From Talaromyces rugulosus (Eukaryota > Ascomycota > Eurotiomycetes > Eurotiales > Trichocomaceae), in contig NC_049565.1 of NCBI RefSeq assembly GCF_013368755.1, forward strand, positions 3,596,001 to 3,660,000: a DNA stretch of 64,000 bases, given 5' to 3'. The position numbers were made by a program, and so were the translations under genes. Positions 27,555 to 41,835 of this stretch are shown here, piece by piece; the stretch's first letter is position 1; each line of letters starts with the position of its first letter. Under the pieces are notes generated by a model. It saw only the letters and a list, made by a program, of their open reading frames with translations, did no database searches and was not told where the DNA came from.

Positions 27555-28021
27555 TATTAATTAATTCAATAACTTGTCACCAAAATATAAATCAAGGTAG
27601 ATATTCTGCTAATAGAAGATAAGATGAGAATATTATATAAGATAATCTTAAGATAAATAGAGTACTATCATAATGATAGGCTATAAAGTATATTGAAGAG
27701 TAATAGTAGTATACTATTTGCTTAAGAAAATAAAATATAATAAGCTAGATATATAATAGTAAATAAATGTCCTTATATAATCCTTTATACTGAAATATCA
27801 CTTTGATATCTAGTAGCACTGCTTCGCTATATAGAATTATTGATTTTATATCTAGAAGCGCTATTTCTAGTTTCTTTGTTATATGACAGTGCAGTTAAAG
27901 AGTAGCCACATCAAGCTTTCTATTTGCTATGTTATTATATACCCATCAATACACTGCGTTGCTTAGGTAATAGTCCCGTGCAGTGTAATTCATTGGCTGT
28001 GAGTTATTGATTCTTCTGACA
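27555..28021 (-). repeat. LTR of gypsy C (right; the 5' LTR)
   Basis: 467 bp partner of 20634-21100. The outer end TGACA is intact; the inner end reads TATTA for TGTCA. The last ~120 bases stay richer in G+C than the left LTR. Confidence 0.85.
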
Positions 28022-28026
28022 ATTAT

Positions 28027-29883
28027 CATCCTTCCTAAGCTCTAGGACTTGGGGGGCATCCTAGATAATAGTTAAAAAAGAAGCTTTCTCAGCAACATCT
28101 TCTTAATCAGTCTATTTAGAGAATAAAAAAGACATAACAACCTCTATACTAGGAAACCACTTATAAAATCATTAATAGGCTTCTCAAAGCTTAAAATACT
28201 CTAAGAAATCAGCCTGGTACTTCTCTCTATAATTACTACATTTAATAGGTACATACAGACATAGATAGCTAGTTTAGGTTCTATGGTCTAATATATTACA
28301 GATATACTTTTAGATTTTATAAATATCAATACACATAATATAAAGCAATAGCTAGATGCTATAGTCTCTATAAGTTTAATAACTAATACTATAGTATTAG
28401 ATACAAACAGTGTTTTTATCTACTTTATAATAAAGGCTAATAAGATATCTATTATCTCTAAAGTATATGCCCTAGATAAGTAGTCTATAAGTGTTATCTA
28501 AGCCTCTTACTATTATAATAATAATAGAGAAACACTGCTTATTAGCCTAAATAGCCGCTGTAAGCTTGATCCAGATAGGATTTCTTATTAAAATATATAT
28601 ACCCCTTAATTCAATTTTTTTCCTAGCTAAGCTAAGCTCTAAAACATTATAATAGGCCACCAATATTATATATACCTTAATCTTGTACTATTACTAATCT
28701 ATTTCTACTAAAATAACTATAGAGTTAACCTGATGACAAACAGTCATTAATAAGTCTTTATAGATTAATAGAAATAAGCCTATAATACTTCCCTAATCCA
28801 ATAGAGCTAAGATAGCCTCTAATTTAGTGTAATTAGCATCTATTACCCTAGCGAAGCTTAGAAAGCCCGCCTAGACTAAATAGTAATTAAGCTGCAAAAT
28901 AATATCAGCTTTAGACTTTCTAGAAATAGTACAGCTATTTTCACATTTAAATATAAATCTATAGTCTCTTTTATTACCTCTACAAATAGATTTCAGGTTC
29001 CTTAGGTCTATTTAGACTTTAAGGGGCTGGTTCAGGGTATAAGCCCATTTTTTAATAATAATTTTCTACTTCTAAATATTGCCAGCCGCTATATCGGCCT
29101 ACTAGGGGCCTGCTATAGGCTTTACAGAAGATAGTTTTAATATTAGGAATAAAACTCTATATAGCTCTATAGACTTAGCAGTCCTATTTAGATTAGCTTA
29201 GAAACTATAGACGACCTTTATAAACATTATTCTCTAAAGTGACAGAGACTGTTATAGGCCCTAGTAGTCACCTCCTAACAATAAAGGTTTCAGAGGATAA
29301 TTCAGAATATTTAAAAAAGCCTATTAAGCTTTTAGAGTTAAAAAATAGTGCTTTAAAATATATAATTAGCCTATAAAGTGCTACTCTATAGTCTCTACTA
29401 GAGAAGCTATATAAGCCTTTATAGTAGCTATTTCTATATATAATATACTATTATTACTTATAACATAGTTTATTAAGGCCTATTTTATATCCTTATAGAC
29501 TGGATCAATTAAAATCTTCATAAAGGCTTTATATACTCTATCAAGACTATAATCCTGTTATCTCTTTCCTAGAGCTTTAGAGACTTTCTAGAAATATTAT
29601 ATACTGTCTAGGAGAGAGAATAGCTCTCTAAATTTAATTCTTAGGCTAGGCATGAAGTTCTCACTTTGGGGGACTATTATATTAGCCTTAGAGGGCGCTG
29701 GCGGTACTGCTCCCGCTGGGATGTCTATATAGATACCCTCGGGGTTCACCAGGCTTAGCGCCTGCCCCCCTGGGTCTAGGGGGGCATTGTCGATATTGGG
29801 GGGTCCTTGGGCCATAGCGAGGCCCTGGACACCGTCAAATGGCGTTGAATTTCAAAAGGTTGATTTTTGATTTTCCCGGCGGG
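28027..29883 (-). mobile_element. LINE-B copy 3, right part (5' end and ORF1)
   Basis: The 5' terminus of LINE-B is at 29883 (reading CCCGCCGGGAAAATCAAAAA on the minus strand), the same terminus as copy 4 at 44717. ORF1 begins with ATG at 29815 and stays open for 72 codons (to 29597): MAQGPPNIDNAPLDPGG..., the same start as copy 4. Beyond that the frame is broken by RIP. The first ~250 bases are hardly mutated. Interrupted at 28021 by gypsy C. Confidence 0.8.
29597..29815 (-). pseudogene. LINE-B ORF1 N-terminus (spared from RIP), copy 3
   Basis: The first 72 codons of the LINE-B ORF1 (RNA-binding gag-like protein). The Pro/Ala-rich start is the same as in copy 4 at 44785. No known fold is visible in this part. 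The frame then meets RIP stops, so it is the head of a dead gene. The start is chosen because both copies share the ATG with MAQG while the ATG 30 bases upstream in copy 4 reads ACG here. Confidence 0.6.
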
Positions 29884-31883
29884 AATAAAAACTTATAAAA
29901 TTAAAATAAAAAAAATAAAATAGATATTTTTAATAATTTCTTAATTAAGATTTTATTAGAATAGTAGTATAATTATTATAAAGTTTTATTCTATTAAAAT
30001 ACTATTATAGTCTATATCTATAAATTCTTTCTTTATTCTTTTTTTTCTAGAAGAGAAAGTCTCTTTTTAATTTAGAAATTATTCTAATAAAATATTTCTT
30101 TAATTTATTATTATTATAAATATTTTATACTTTAAAGCTATTTAATTTTATAATATAGTAAGATTCCTATTTATTAATTTATATAATATAGTATAGATCT
30201 AATTAATATTAGAATAGCTTTATCTTTGTTAATATATTATAAAACTAAAATATATCATATAAAAAAATAAGATCTCTAATTTCTAAATACTCTAAATAGA
30301 TAGTTTTATAGTTACTAGTTTGATCTTAATTTAGATAATACTATTTTTTAATATTTAATAAAGCTTTCTTTATATTTATATTTTATTTTTTAAATTATTA
30401 GGTTTATAATATAATTAGATTTTTTATTATAGATATAGTTTTCTAAAAAAAAAAATTTTAAATTAATATAATAGCTTTAATTAGTAAAATTATATAGTAT
30501 TTTATATTTATGTAGAATAATATTAATTTTATAGATTAATAGATAATAATATAATCTATAAAAAAGATTATTAATAAATTTAATAATTAGCTTTATTTAA
30601 TATTTTTATTAATTTTTAGAAGTATATTTTTAATAATTTTATATCTATTTTTAATAAATCTATTAATCTATAGATAATATAAAATAATAATTAATATATA
30701 TATACTATATTTTTTTAAATAAATATACTTTAAAATTTTAATTTTTAGTCTTAATTTATAATTATAATAACTAAAATTCTTTATTTATAAAATATATCTT
30801 TGTATAAAAAATCTTTTATTAAAATAGTAATAATAGAATAAATAATATAGGTCTTTATCTATTTAGATAGATCTTTTTTCATTATTATTAAATAATGCTT
30901 TCTTTAGTTTTCTAATATATATATAATATTAATAATTATCTATTACTAAATTATAAATATTTAACTAAAATTAAGTTCTTTTTTTTACTATTAAGAAATA
31001 TATATTTAATATTTATAATATTCCTAAATCTATTTTAAAATATCTTTAAATATATCTTTTTATTAGTAGATTTTTTATATATATTAATAAGTATTTTTAT
31101 AATTTTAATAATCTATATTATTATATAAAGAAGTTATAATCTAATATTGATTACTAAACTTATTAATAATTTTTTTAAAAATTATATTAGTGTCTTTCTT
31201 TTAATAAAAAAGATATTTTAAATAAAAAAATAAAAAATTTTCTTTTTAAATAAAATAAAGTTTTATTTATATATATAAGTCTTTTTAATATTATTAAATA
31301 TTAGACTATTTCTTTTTAAATATTTAAATAGAAATTTAAAAGTATATATTTTATTATCTAACTAGCTATTATTAATAAAATCTTAGCTATAATATCTAAG
31401 AACTAGATAATTATATATTTATCAATATCTATTTTTTATATTTAATTTTTATACTCTTGCTTAGTTATAGATTATTTAAAAAAACTATTTATAGTAGTAT
31501 ATTTATATTTAAAAATATATTTTATAATAAAATTAAAAAAATAAATCTAGACTAGCTAATTTATAGCTAGTATATTAAATAGATTAAATATAGATCTATT
31601 TAATTAAGCTATTAGAATATTAATATTAATTTTTAAAATAAAATAGATATTATATAGCTAGTACTAAAATTTCTTAAAAGTCTTTTAAATTATTTAATAT
31701 TTATATTTACTAATATTATACTTTTATTTAGTTTTAATCTAGATTCTAGATTTATATTTTATAGAATAATATTTTTTATTATTAATCTATATAGCTATTA
31801 TACTCTATTTTTTTAAACTAATATTTATTATTATAATAAAAATAAAATTTTTTTATATATAATCAATTAGTTTTATATAAAGA
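29884..31883 (-). pseudogene. Probable gypsy integrase/C-terminal pol remnant
   Basis: A+T-rich, no open frame. On the minus strand I can follow weak gypsy pol wording near 30300-30250 (YLEYLEIRDL, like the segment after integrase where chromoviruses read VWLxxRNIRT) and a heavily broken integrase-like stretch to its right. It may belong to a further gypsy copy into which the LTR at 31884 inserted. Family and limits are not settled. Confidence 0.35.
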
Positions 31884-32178
31884 TGTGACGTGCCTTTTTC
31901 AAAGATGTTGATTTCTATCTAGGGGTGCGATTCTCTAAAACAACAAGCATAGAGAAGAAATCTAACTACCAGGACCTGCAGGAAGATTTTACCTTATATG
32001 CTTAGATAATCAGCTTAACCCCTTATAGTCTTAAGATGAGGCTATTCTCAGATCTGGCACTGTAGATTAAAGTTGATGCCTTTTCTGCCTAAAACCGCTT
32101 TCTATCTAAAGTTTCTACCTAGCTTTAAGATAGTTCTTACTCTTAGAGATAGTCTTAATCTTAGTCTTAGTTATTATA
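31884..32178 (-). repeat. 3' LTR of gypsy B, minus-strand copy
   Basis: Reverse complement of the solo LTR at 2627-2900, with its 3' terminus at 31884 (TGTGACGTGCC on the plus strand). About 20 bases longer than the other two because of a small internal duplication of a TCTTAG-type motif near 32140-32170. Followed on the right by integrase, as at 19680 in mirror image. Confidence 0.75.
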
Positions 32179-35100
32179 TTACTTTTTTTTTTAGAAATAC
32201 TTGTTCTTAAGTGTTAATTATTATTTTATTATCATCTATATAAACTTTAATAAATTAATTTTTTTTTATAATTTTTATTTATATATCTAACTAGCGCGGT
32301 AGTTTTAATTTCTTAGAATTAATATTATAGAATGATTTTAATATCAATAAAATATTTAAAAAGTATTTTATAGAATATTATACTAAATCTAGATCTTTAC
32401 TTAGTTAGTTAACTTAATAGTATATAGTTTTTTCTAATGTATTTAGAAATCTAAGATCTAGTAGACTTTCTATTTTAAATTTTTATTAATTTTAAATGTA
32501 AAACATTTTTCTTTTAGTTAACTATCTAAAGACTTAGTCAAAGTAGTATAATAGAATTTATTTAAAAAAAAGATATAGTATATTTATATATTTAATAATA
32601 AATTTAATTTAAAGATATATCCTTTTTTATATAGTATTTTACATAGTTTTTTAGATTAATAATCTAACTTTTTATCTAATTATTCTATGTCCTATCTTTT
32701 ATTACTAATATAAATATAATTATCTATTTTAAAGTCTATTTTTTTTCTATGCTTACTTACTATTATTATCTATTTTATATTTTTATAATATTTTTATAGG
32801 TATAGTTTTAGATATATTCTAACTACTATACCTATACTTAGATTTTCTTTTTATTCAGTATATAGTTTCTAAATGGCCCTAATAGTGTCTAATTAAATAA
32901 TATTTAGAGAATATAACTTTTTTCTATCTTAAATAAAGATATCTCTGTAGATTTCTATAGTAATAATATAATTATAAAGTTAATTATTAATAAATATTTT
33001 AATTAGTTATCTATAATAAAATTAATATATAGCTATAGCTATTACTATAGATACTGATTTATTATTTTAGTTTATCTATCTATTTAAATATATCATACTG
33101 TTAATAGCTTTATTTTAATATAATAAACTCAGTATACTTCTTTTCAGAATTTAGAGATAAACTAATCTTTTTAGTTTAATATAATACTATCTAGCAGGTC
33201 TATCTATAGAAAAATATATTAAATCTATATTTATCTTAAGATAGCTTTATAAAGTTTATTAATAAATATTACTATAGTTATACTAAAATTAATAATAGTT
33301 AAAGAAATCTAAAAATCTTATTTTTATATATATTTATTTTTTTATATATTTTATAGTTATCTATATATCAATTTATATTATTACTCTAGATTTTCTAGTA
33401 AAACTATTCTTTAATTAACTTTAATATTTTTATATATTCTAGATGTATTATTATAAGTTATTAGTATATTTTATTTAGTAATTATACTTATAAGTTATTC
33501 TTTTCAAATATATAGAATTATTTATTAAAAAAAGTTATTTTTTAATTATTTTATAGCTCTTTTTTTTAAAAATAAGATTTTAGTATTTTTCTTTATAATA
33601 TATTCTTTATTAGCTGTTAATATCTTAATAATAATATTATTTTCTATAATTAAAGTAACTAGTTCTATATATACTATTTTAAATATAATCTTATTATTAA
33701 TTTTATATTGTAGTAATAGTATTTAGTTTTAATAATTAAAACTTTTTATCTTTTTATCTTTTTTTTAGATAAAAATATTTATTAATATATTTATTTTTTC
33801 TAGTTGGTATTTAAATATAAAGTAGTATTTTTTTAAAAATTTATATTATTAAGTTTATTAAATATTTAGAACTTTAATAGTTATAAAGTACTTAAGAACT
33901 TAATAATTTAATAGAATATTAAAAAATTTCTATTCTTTTAGTTTAACTAACTTAGATTTTTATTTTTTTTTTTAAAGTTTTTATTACTATTAGTAGTTTT
34001 TTATTATAGATATTATAATTATACTTAGCTAAAATTATTAATACTAAATAGTATATAACTAGATACTATTTTTTATCTTTATATAATTAAGATAAGATTA
34101 TAGCTACTACTCTATCTAATATATTAATTTCTATATGGATTTAGTAGTTAAAATTATAATAAATTAATACTAGAACTTTTAATAATTTCTTCTTTAGACT
34201 TTTAAAGACCTTTTTATATTCTTTACTCTATATAAATAGAATATTAGTTTAAATAAGATAATATAGTAGCTATATAGTTTAGTTATAGATTTGTACTTCT
34301 AGTAAAAGTTACAAAAACTAAAAAATAATTATATTTTTAGAATCATTATAGACGTCTAGAAAAAAATAACCTTTATCTTTTTTAAGATAATAATAAAGCC
34401 TAGATATTTAGTTAATATAATATAAAACTTATATTTTTTAATACTAACTTATAGTTCTATCTTTTAAAGTCTTTTTAATATCTATTATATATATCTTATA
34501 CTCTAGCTTATTTTTATTATATATTAACAGATTATTAATAAATATAATTATAAACTGGTTAAAATAGTTTATAAAAATATTATTAATTAGTTATTAAAAT
34601 ATTACTAGTCTATTAGAACCTCTATTTAATATCTAGCTTAATAAAGATTTTAGTTTTATTTAAATATTCAAAAACTTTTTTAATAAGTAGTAATAGATAT
34701 TAGTTCTTTCTAGTTAAAGTGTTTAGCTTATAGTAATTAATATAGAAGTAAAATCTACTATTAGTTTTTTTAGCTATAAAAATTAAAAATATAAATAATA
34801 TATTACTAAGAATAATAAATCTTTTATCTAGATTATTAAGAATATAGTTTTAGATTATTTAAAGCTATTCTTCTGATATTTAATATAAAAGACTATAATC
34901 TAGCTTTAAGTCCTAATTTAACTTAATCTTATAATTATACTTTTAGTAAATTAGTAATATATCTAAATAAATTTTTAAAAAAATATTAATAAATTTATAA
35001 TACTAATCTAATAGTTACTATTTAACCTTTTTATTTTTAATTAATTTAGTTATTTTTTTTTTCTTAGTTTTTAACACCTGCTCTATCTTATAAAGATTAA

Positions 35101-35742
35101 TTATAAAAATATTTATAATCTTACTTTTTATATAATAATAAAATCTAGCAGTCTTAATAACTACTATATCTATATTATAAAACTTTCTCTCTATACACTG
35201 ATAGTATATATTTCTTTTTAAAGTAATAATTAGTAATACCTTCTTAATATTATAAATAAGTCTTATTATACTTTTTAGTTATAATACTTTCTTTATTTTC
35301 TATAATTCTATTCTTAATTATATCTTCTATATTTTTTTTATAATTATAGCTACCTTCACTTAAGACTCTAGTTATAGAGATAAAACAGATTCTTTTATTA
35401 ATTAATCTCAGTACTCTATATTAGCTTAGTATTTTAAATTAATTAGTTTCTCTCTCTTTAATATTATCTTTAGTATGTAAATAAACTGCTTTTTTTCTAT
35501 TTAATCTTTAAAAGATATATCCTCCAGCTATAAAAAGTAATAATTCTTATAATCTATTAATATATTATACTTCTCTAGCTATATATAACCTAAAATAATA
35601 TTATAACAGCCGAGTCATACTAAAAGAAAAGGTAAATATTATTATATCTAGCTATCAATAATCAATATTAAGATTATAAAATATATAACTAGTTCTATTA
35701 TCTTTCTATTATACTCTTTTACTTTATAAGATTCAGAAATAG
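32179..35742 (-). pseudogene. gypsy B pol remnant (protease, RT, RNase H, integrase)
   Basis: Minus strand. From the right: protease C-terminal wording YNIILGYI, stop, LEKYNILIDYK near 35605-35545; RT active site FIIIFINNLLIYNKNK near 34590-34535, where FIDDILIYSK is the family form (both Asp changed to Asn); RNase H near 34020-33780 collinear with 17760-17980; integrase from 33700 to the LTR, collinear with 18000-19679. gag is missing because element D begins at 35743. Non-functional. Confidence 0.7.
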
Positions 35743-36240
35743 TGTCACAAGAATCGATGACGTTCAGCCAATCAATAGAAGTAGCGGACACTAGTTACAT
35801 AAGTGACTAGGCTGCCTGGAATACCCTTAAGATAATTTATACTTACGAGTAATAATCTTATTATAGACAAGAAAGCATTACTATTATAAAAATGATAAAT
35901 AACAAAAACAATAGATATTACTTTATAATAAAGTCTATTATTAGATAATACTTTAAAATAATAAAGTAAAATTATAGCATTTTAAAACTTACATAGATAG
36001 TTATAAGAAGATTAATTAGACAAAGCTATATAATTATATAAATAATATAGTTAAATATAGCTAGACTATATTTAGATATATTAAGGTAATATAGCTAATA
36101 AAATAATTATTATATTTACTATATTTAGGATTTATTATATAAAGATATCTATTTATTAATATATATTTAGTTTAATCATATTTTATTCTTATACTAAATT
36201 AGATCTATACTTTATCTAATTTATCAATAAGTTATTATTA
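35743..36240 (+). repeat. 5' LTR of gypsy D (3' limit approximate)
   Basis: The first ~110 bases are G+C-normal (TGTCACAAG..., later GACTAGGCTGCCTGGAATAC), then A+T-rich. Bases 36161-36224 recur almost exactly at 50986-51049. The 3' limit is not certain because the terminal CA has probably been mutated. Confidence 0.5.
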
Positions 36241-36329
36241 AATATTCTTTTATTTAATCTTAGTTACTAATATCTTTATCTTATTTAGCAGAATACTACT
36301 AACAAATATTTATTTTAGTAAAGAATGGT

Positions 36330-37480
36330 TAATATATTTTAATAATAAAACATTTTAATAAATAAAGATAGTGAATAAAGGTATAGTTATTTTTTAATAT
36401 AAACTAATAATGATTAGTAATATAATAGTATTTTTAACTAAAGAATTATATAATATAAATTTAACTATAAAATAGCTTAATAAAGTCTTTAAAAAATTAA
36501 GATTTTAGAAATAAAGCAAGAAAATATTAGAATTAGAAAGTTAAGGATTAAAAAGATTAAATTATTTTTAAAAGTATTAGAAATCTTTAAACTATTTTTT
36601 ATTTAGATAAAAATCTACTTAAATAATATTTTTTTTATTAGAAAAGATATTAATAAGATCTTAGCTGCTTTAAGTTATCTATGTAAAAATATATTAAAAT
36701 AGTTCTTATCTTATATTAAAGACAAGCTTAATAATAAAATATAATTATTAGAACTAGAAATAATTATATTATTTAGTAATTATTAATATTTTTAACATAA
36801 ATTTAGATAGTTATATAGAACTATTAATAAAAAATTAATTATTATCTATAAAATATAGAATATTTAATAGATTCGATCTATTAAAGAATATATTTTAAAG
36901 TATCTTTAGATATTAAATAATTTAAAATATAATAACTAAAGAAATTAAGACTAGTTTTATTAAAAGTTTAAAAAAAATATTAAAAATATAATCACTATAA
37001 TGTAATTTTAACTAGAAATATTTTATAAAATAATATTAGTAATATTTTATATTAATTTATAATAATATAACAGATAATTAGAAAAAAAGAATAGCTATTA
37101 AAAAGAATATTAAAGTAATATTTTATAATTAAGTATCTATAATATAAAGATAAAGATATTAAGATATAACTAAATATTATTATTACTAAGAAAGAAAAAA
37201 AAAAAAAAAAAAAAAAAAACATACTATAAATATAGAAAGAAAGATTATTTTATAAAATAATATAGATAAGATTTAAATAATAAAAAAACTAATTAGAATT
37301 TAATAAAAAAAAATTATAATAATTATAGAAAATCTATAAATATTTAAAGATAATATTACTAAAAATAATAATAGTTAAAAAGAATTATTAGATAAGAAAT
37401 AATATTAAAGAATTATTAAAAAAAGATTTATAAGAATCTTTATAAAAAATTAAATTTATTTTAAATTATTAAAAGAACAC
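36330..37480 (+). pseudogene. gypsy D gag remnant
   Basis: Broken plus-strand frame between the LTR and the protease. A knuckle remnant reads YYKYRKKDYFIK near 37215-37255, the CxxCGKxGHF pattern with Cys-to-Tyr and His-to-Tyr changes. A 20-base run of A directly precedes it (37197-37219 area), probably RIP of an A/G-rich Lys/Glu stretch. Confidence 0.5.
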
Positions 37481-38339
37481 TTATAATAGAGTTTTAAAAA
37501 AGAATTAACTTAAGAAAAATATTTTAAATAAAATATTAGTATTAAATTCGAAAAACTTTATAAAGAATATTAATATTTATAAGATACTAATAATTTTTTA
37601 TTATATTAAAATATTCTAGAAAATATAATAAGATAATAAAGATTAGACAAATTATAAAGATCTAAATTAAGAATAAAAAATAGTTAATAAACTTAAAAAA
37701 ATAGAAAATAAAATTAATAAAACATTAAAGTAAGAATATAATTATAAAAAAAAAAAATAATAAAAAATTAATAAATATAATTATTAGCTATTAAAAGCAG
37801 TATACTAGGAAGAATTTATATAGATATAATAATAATATATTTAAAGTTATTTAAAGTGTTATAAATAAATATATAATAAATATTTAATATATAGAAAAGA
37901 TAATATAAAAATAATAAAAAAATATAAATAATTATTATAATTAAAAGAAATAAACTTATATAATAAAGCTTAAAAATATATTTAGAACTATATATATAAA
38001 TATTACTTAAACTATAGAGAAAATATTTATACTAAAATAGATTAGGTATTATATTTTAATCTAAACTATTAAAGATATTAGAGAATTAAGAACTAATAGA
38101 AATAGATTTTAATAATATTAAAAATCTTGTATATACTATACTTTAAATATCTATTAAATTATAACTAATATAACTGTATAAAAACTGAAATTAAATATTT
38201 ATTTTATTATAATTTTATTAGTGTATAATATAAATTAGTAGAATACTTAATATATAAAAAAATCTATATAGAAATAAAAGAATAGTAGAAAACCTACTTT
38301 AAAAGTATTTAATAATATAAGAAATAATATTAATAATAA

Positions 38340-41300
38340 TACTAGATTTCTGTTACTATAGAACACTATAAAAACTTAATAATATTAAAGATAATAATTA
38401 ATAAATATAAAGCTAGAATTTTAATAAATTTAGAAATAACTAGAAATTATATTAACTAGAAATTTATAAAATAATATAATCTATTATTTAAATAGATTAA
38501 TAAATAAATAAAGATTATTAAAACTAATAAAAAAACTATTATTAAAAAATATAAATAAAAAATTAGTAATATTATTATTAAATTAAATAATTATTATATA
38601 GAGATTATTTTCAATATTATATTTTTTAAAATATTATAAAAAAATTATTAAAAAAATATTATAATTATATTAAATTATTTATAAAAAAAGAATATTAAAT
38701 TTTAATATATTTACTAAAATATAAAGTAATAATTAAGCTAAAGCTTAAGACTTAACTTAAATAAATTAAATAGAAATAAAAATTAAAAAATAAATAAAAA
38801 GTTAAAAATAAATTTATTAATATTTTTTATTCTACTAAATATCTATAGAAATCTAGCTTAATAAATTTAGCATGAAATCTTTATATATCTAAAAAGAATA
38901 GAACAAAGAAAGTAATATATAACTATTAATAACTAAATAGTTAGATGATTAATAATATAAATAAGATATTATATCAAAAATAAAAAAAAGATTTAAATAA
39001 AAATTATAATAATATTTATATTAAATAAGATTACTATAATCTAAAAAAAAAAAAAAAGATATCTTAAAAATAGCTATCTTTATAGATAAAAAATTATATA
39101 AATAAATTTATAATAGTATATTTTAATAATATTATAGTCTTTTCTAAAGAATCTAAACTATATAATAACTATATATAAAGTATTATAGATAAATTAATAA
39201 AAATAGGAATTATACTAAAAATTAAAAAAAATAAATTTAATATAACTATTATTAAATATTTTAGAATAATTTGCTTAATAAAAGGATTATAAATTCTATT
39301 AAAAAAAGTTAATATAATTATTAATTAGTCTATACTAATAGATATTACCAGAATATAAAGATTTTTAGAAGTAAATAGATATATACAAAGATACTTAGAA
39401 TAATATATTAATTTATTATAAAGCCTATAATAAAAATATTTAAAAAAAAATTATTATTTAAATAAAATAAATAATAATAAATATTTAATAAAATTAAAAA
39501 ACTTATTAAAAAAATATCTATTTTTTAGCTATATAATCTAGAATTTTAGAGTATAATATAACTAAATATCTTTAAATTTACTTTAGAATTAGTATATAAA
39601 TAAATTAAGAAAAATAAAGAAAAGGTTATTATTATATTCTATTTATAATAATTTATAATAGTAAAACAAAATTATAATATATATAATTAAAAATTATTAA
39701 TAATTATTAAAGTATTTAAATACTAGAAATATTATCTTTAAAGAGTAAAGTATAAGATAATTATAAAAAATAACTATTATAATCTAATTTATTTTATAAT
39801 AATAAAAAAGCTTTTAGAATAATAAGCTAAATAAATTAAATATTTAATATAATTTAACTTTAAGATTAAATATATTAAAAAAAATATATATATTATAGTA
39901 AATATTTTTAACTAATAATTAGATTACTTTATTAATATTAAATAACTAAAAATAAATATTTTATAAAAAGATTTAAATAGAATTAGATATAATAAAAAAA
40001 TAACTCTAGTAATAATTATTATAATTAATAAAACTAAATTTAAATAGAGATTTAGAAAAGTAATAAAAAATGATAATAAAATTTAAAAGAAATTATAAGT
40101 TAGAATATTATAATTAAATAAAAAATTTATATTATAAAATAATTAAATTATAATTTTATTAAAAATAATTATTAAAATTATTAAGAAAATTATAATCTAC
40201 TAAATAAAAAATATTAAAAAATTAAGAAAATACTTAAAGAAATATAATAAGTATATTATTATTCTAATATTATTAAAGAAATAATTAAATATATCTATAA
40301 ATATAATAAATATAATTAAAATAAACTATTATAATATAAATTATATAGAAAAATAAATATTATAAATATATTAATATAAGTATAAAAAAAATATTATAAT
40401 TAATTTTATTTAAGGACTGTCATAGTCTAAAGATCCAGTTATTAGAGTTATCTATATTAATATAATCATTATTATAGATTAACTTATAAAATATATTATT
40501 CTTAATCTAATATTAAAAGATATAATTATAAAGTAATATATAATATTAATATTTAAAATAATACTTAATTAGATTAGATATTGTTTATATTAAAATATTA
40601 ATAGATTATTATAAAGATATATAGAATAATATATAAATTATTAACTACTAATTACTAATAGATTGATAGCTAGTTTAAAAAGATAATTTAGATAATATAA
40701 TAATATCTAAGATATTATTTAGATTAAAACTAAATAAATTAGATAGAATTATTATTAATTATATAATTTACTTTAAATAATACAGAAAATATAATAATAA
40801 GATAAATATTTTATATTAATTTTAAATAATATTTATAAATATTATAAATAGATATCTTAAAAAAAAGATTATTAGAATAAATAGTAATTAAAAAATAATA
40901 TATATAAATATTATACTAAAATATATTAAAAAATATTTAATAGATAAAACTAAAAATAAAGAAAATATTATAATAAATATCTTTAACTAATAACTAAATC
41001 ACTTTATCAGTATTAAACAACCAAAAATAAATATTTTATAAAAAAATTCAAACAGAATTAGATATAATAAAAAAATAATTCTAATAATAACTATTATAAT
41101 TAACAAAACTAAATTTAAATAAAGATTCAAAAAAGTAATAAGAAATAATAATAAAATTTAAAAAAAATTACAAGTTAAAATATTATAATTAAAAAATTTA
41201 TACTATAAAATAATTAAATTATAATTTTATTAAAAATAATTATTAAAATTATTTAAGAAAATCATAATCTACTAAATAAAGAATATTAAAGAATTAAAAA

Positions 41301-41835
41301 AATATTTAAAAAAATATAGTAAGTATACTACTATCTTAATATTACTAAAGAAATAACTGAATATATCTATAAATACAATAAATATAACTAAAATAAACTA
41401 TTATAATACAAATTATATAGAAAAATAAATATTATAAATATATTAATATAAATATATAATATCATAATTAATTTTATCTAAAGATTATTATAATCTAAAG
41501 ATCTAGTTATAGAAGTTATCTACACTAATATAATTATTATTATAAATTATCTTATAATCTTAGATAATATTTATGAATATTATAAATAGATATTCTAAAA
41601 AAAAGATTATTAGAATAAATAATAATTAAAAAACAATATATATAAATATTATATTAAAATATATTATAGAATATTTAATAAATAAAACTAAAAATAAAAA
41701 TATATTATAATAAAAAATATAAAAATATATCTATTTTTAAAAAAAAAAAAAAAAATTTACTATAACAAATAATAAAGAATAAAAAATTTAATATTCTAAA
41801 TAAAAATTTTATTATAAACTTGATATTATTAAATA
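38340..41835 (+). pseudogene. gypsy D pol remnant (protease, RT, RNase H, integrase)
   Basis: Plus strand, no continuous frame. Protease: ILINLEITRNYIN near 38410-38460, where the family reads LIDSGATxNYI (the catalytic Asp now Asn). RT: FIIVYFNNIIVFSKES near 39105-39165, the YFDD box with both Asp changed to Asn; then FLEVNRYIQRYL near 39360. RNase H follows at about 39480-39930 and integrase from about 39950. The integrase region is present twice in tandem (39876-40950 and 40951-41740). Dead. Confidence 0.65.
39876..41740 (+). repeat. Direct duplication inside gypsy D integrase region (~1075-bp offset)
   Basis: 39876-40500 recurs at 40951-41560 with the same base order and only C/T, G/A changes; the end of unit 1 (40835-40950) recurs at 41565-41700. 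Unit 2 lacks roughly 300 bases that unit 1 has at about 40510-40830. The offset measured at ACTAATAA is 1075 bases (39911 against 40986). Confidence 0.7.

Larger units (their letters stand above)
20634..28021 (-). mobile_element. Ty3/gypsy element C, structurally complete, RIP-damaged (7388 bp)
   Basis: Two LTRs of equal length (467 bp) enclose gag and pol remnants read on the minus strand. The ends are TGTCA and TGACA, and ATTAT stands directly before (20629-20633) and after (28022-28026), an exact 5-bp target duplication. LINE-B copy 3 continues on both sides, so C inserted into that LINE. A 2.7-kb internal piece of the same family recurs at 54380-57050. Confidence 0.88.

Noticed and set aside
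37197..37220. A long A run as a LINE tail.
   Set aside because: It sits directly before the gag knuckle remnant of gypsy D and no LINE sequence precedes it; RIP of a purine-rich Lys/Glu stretch explains it.
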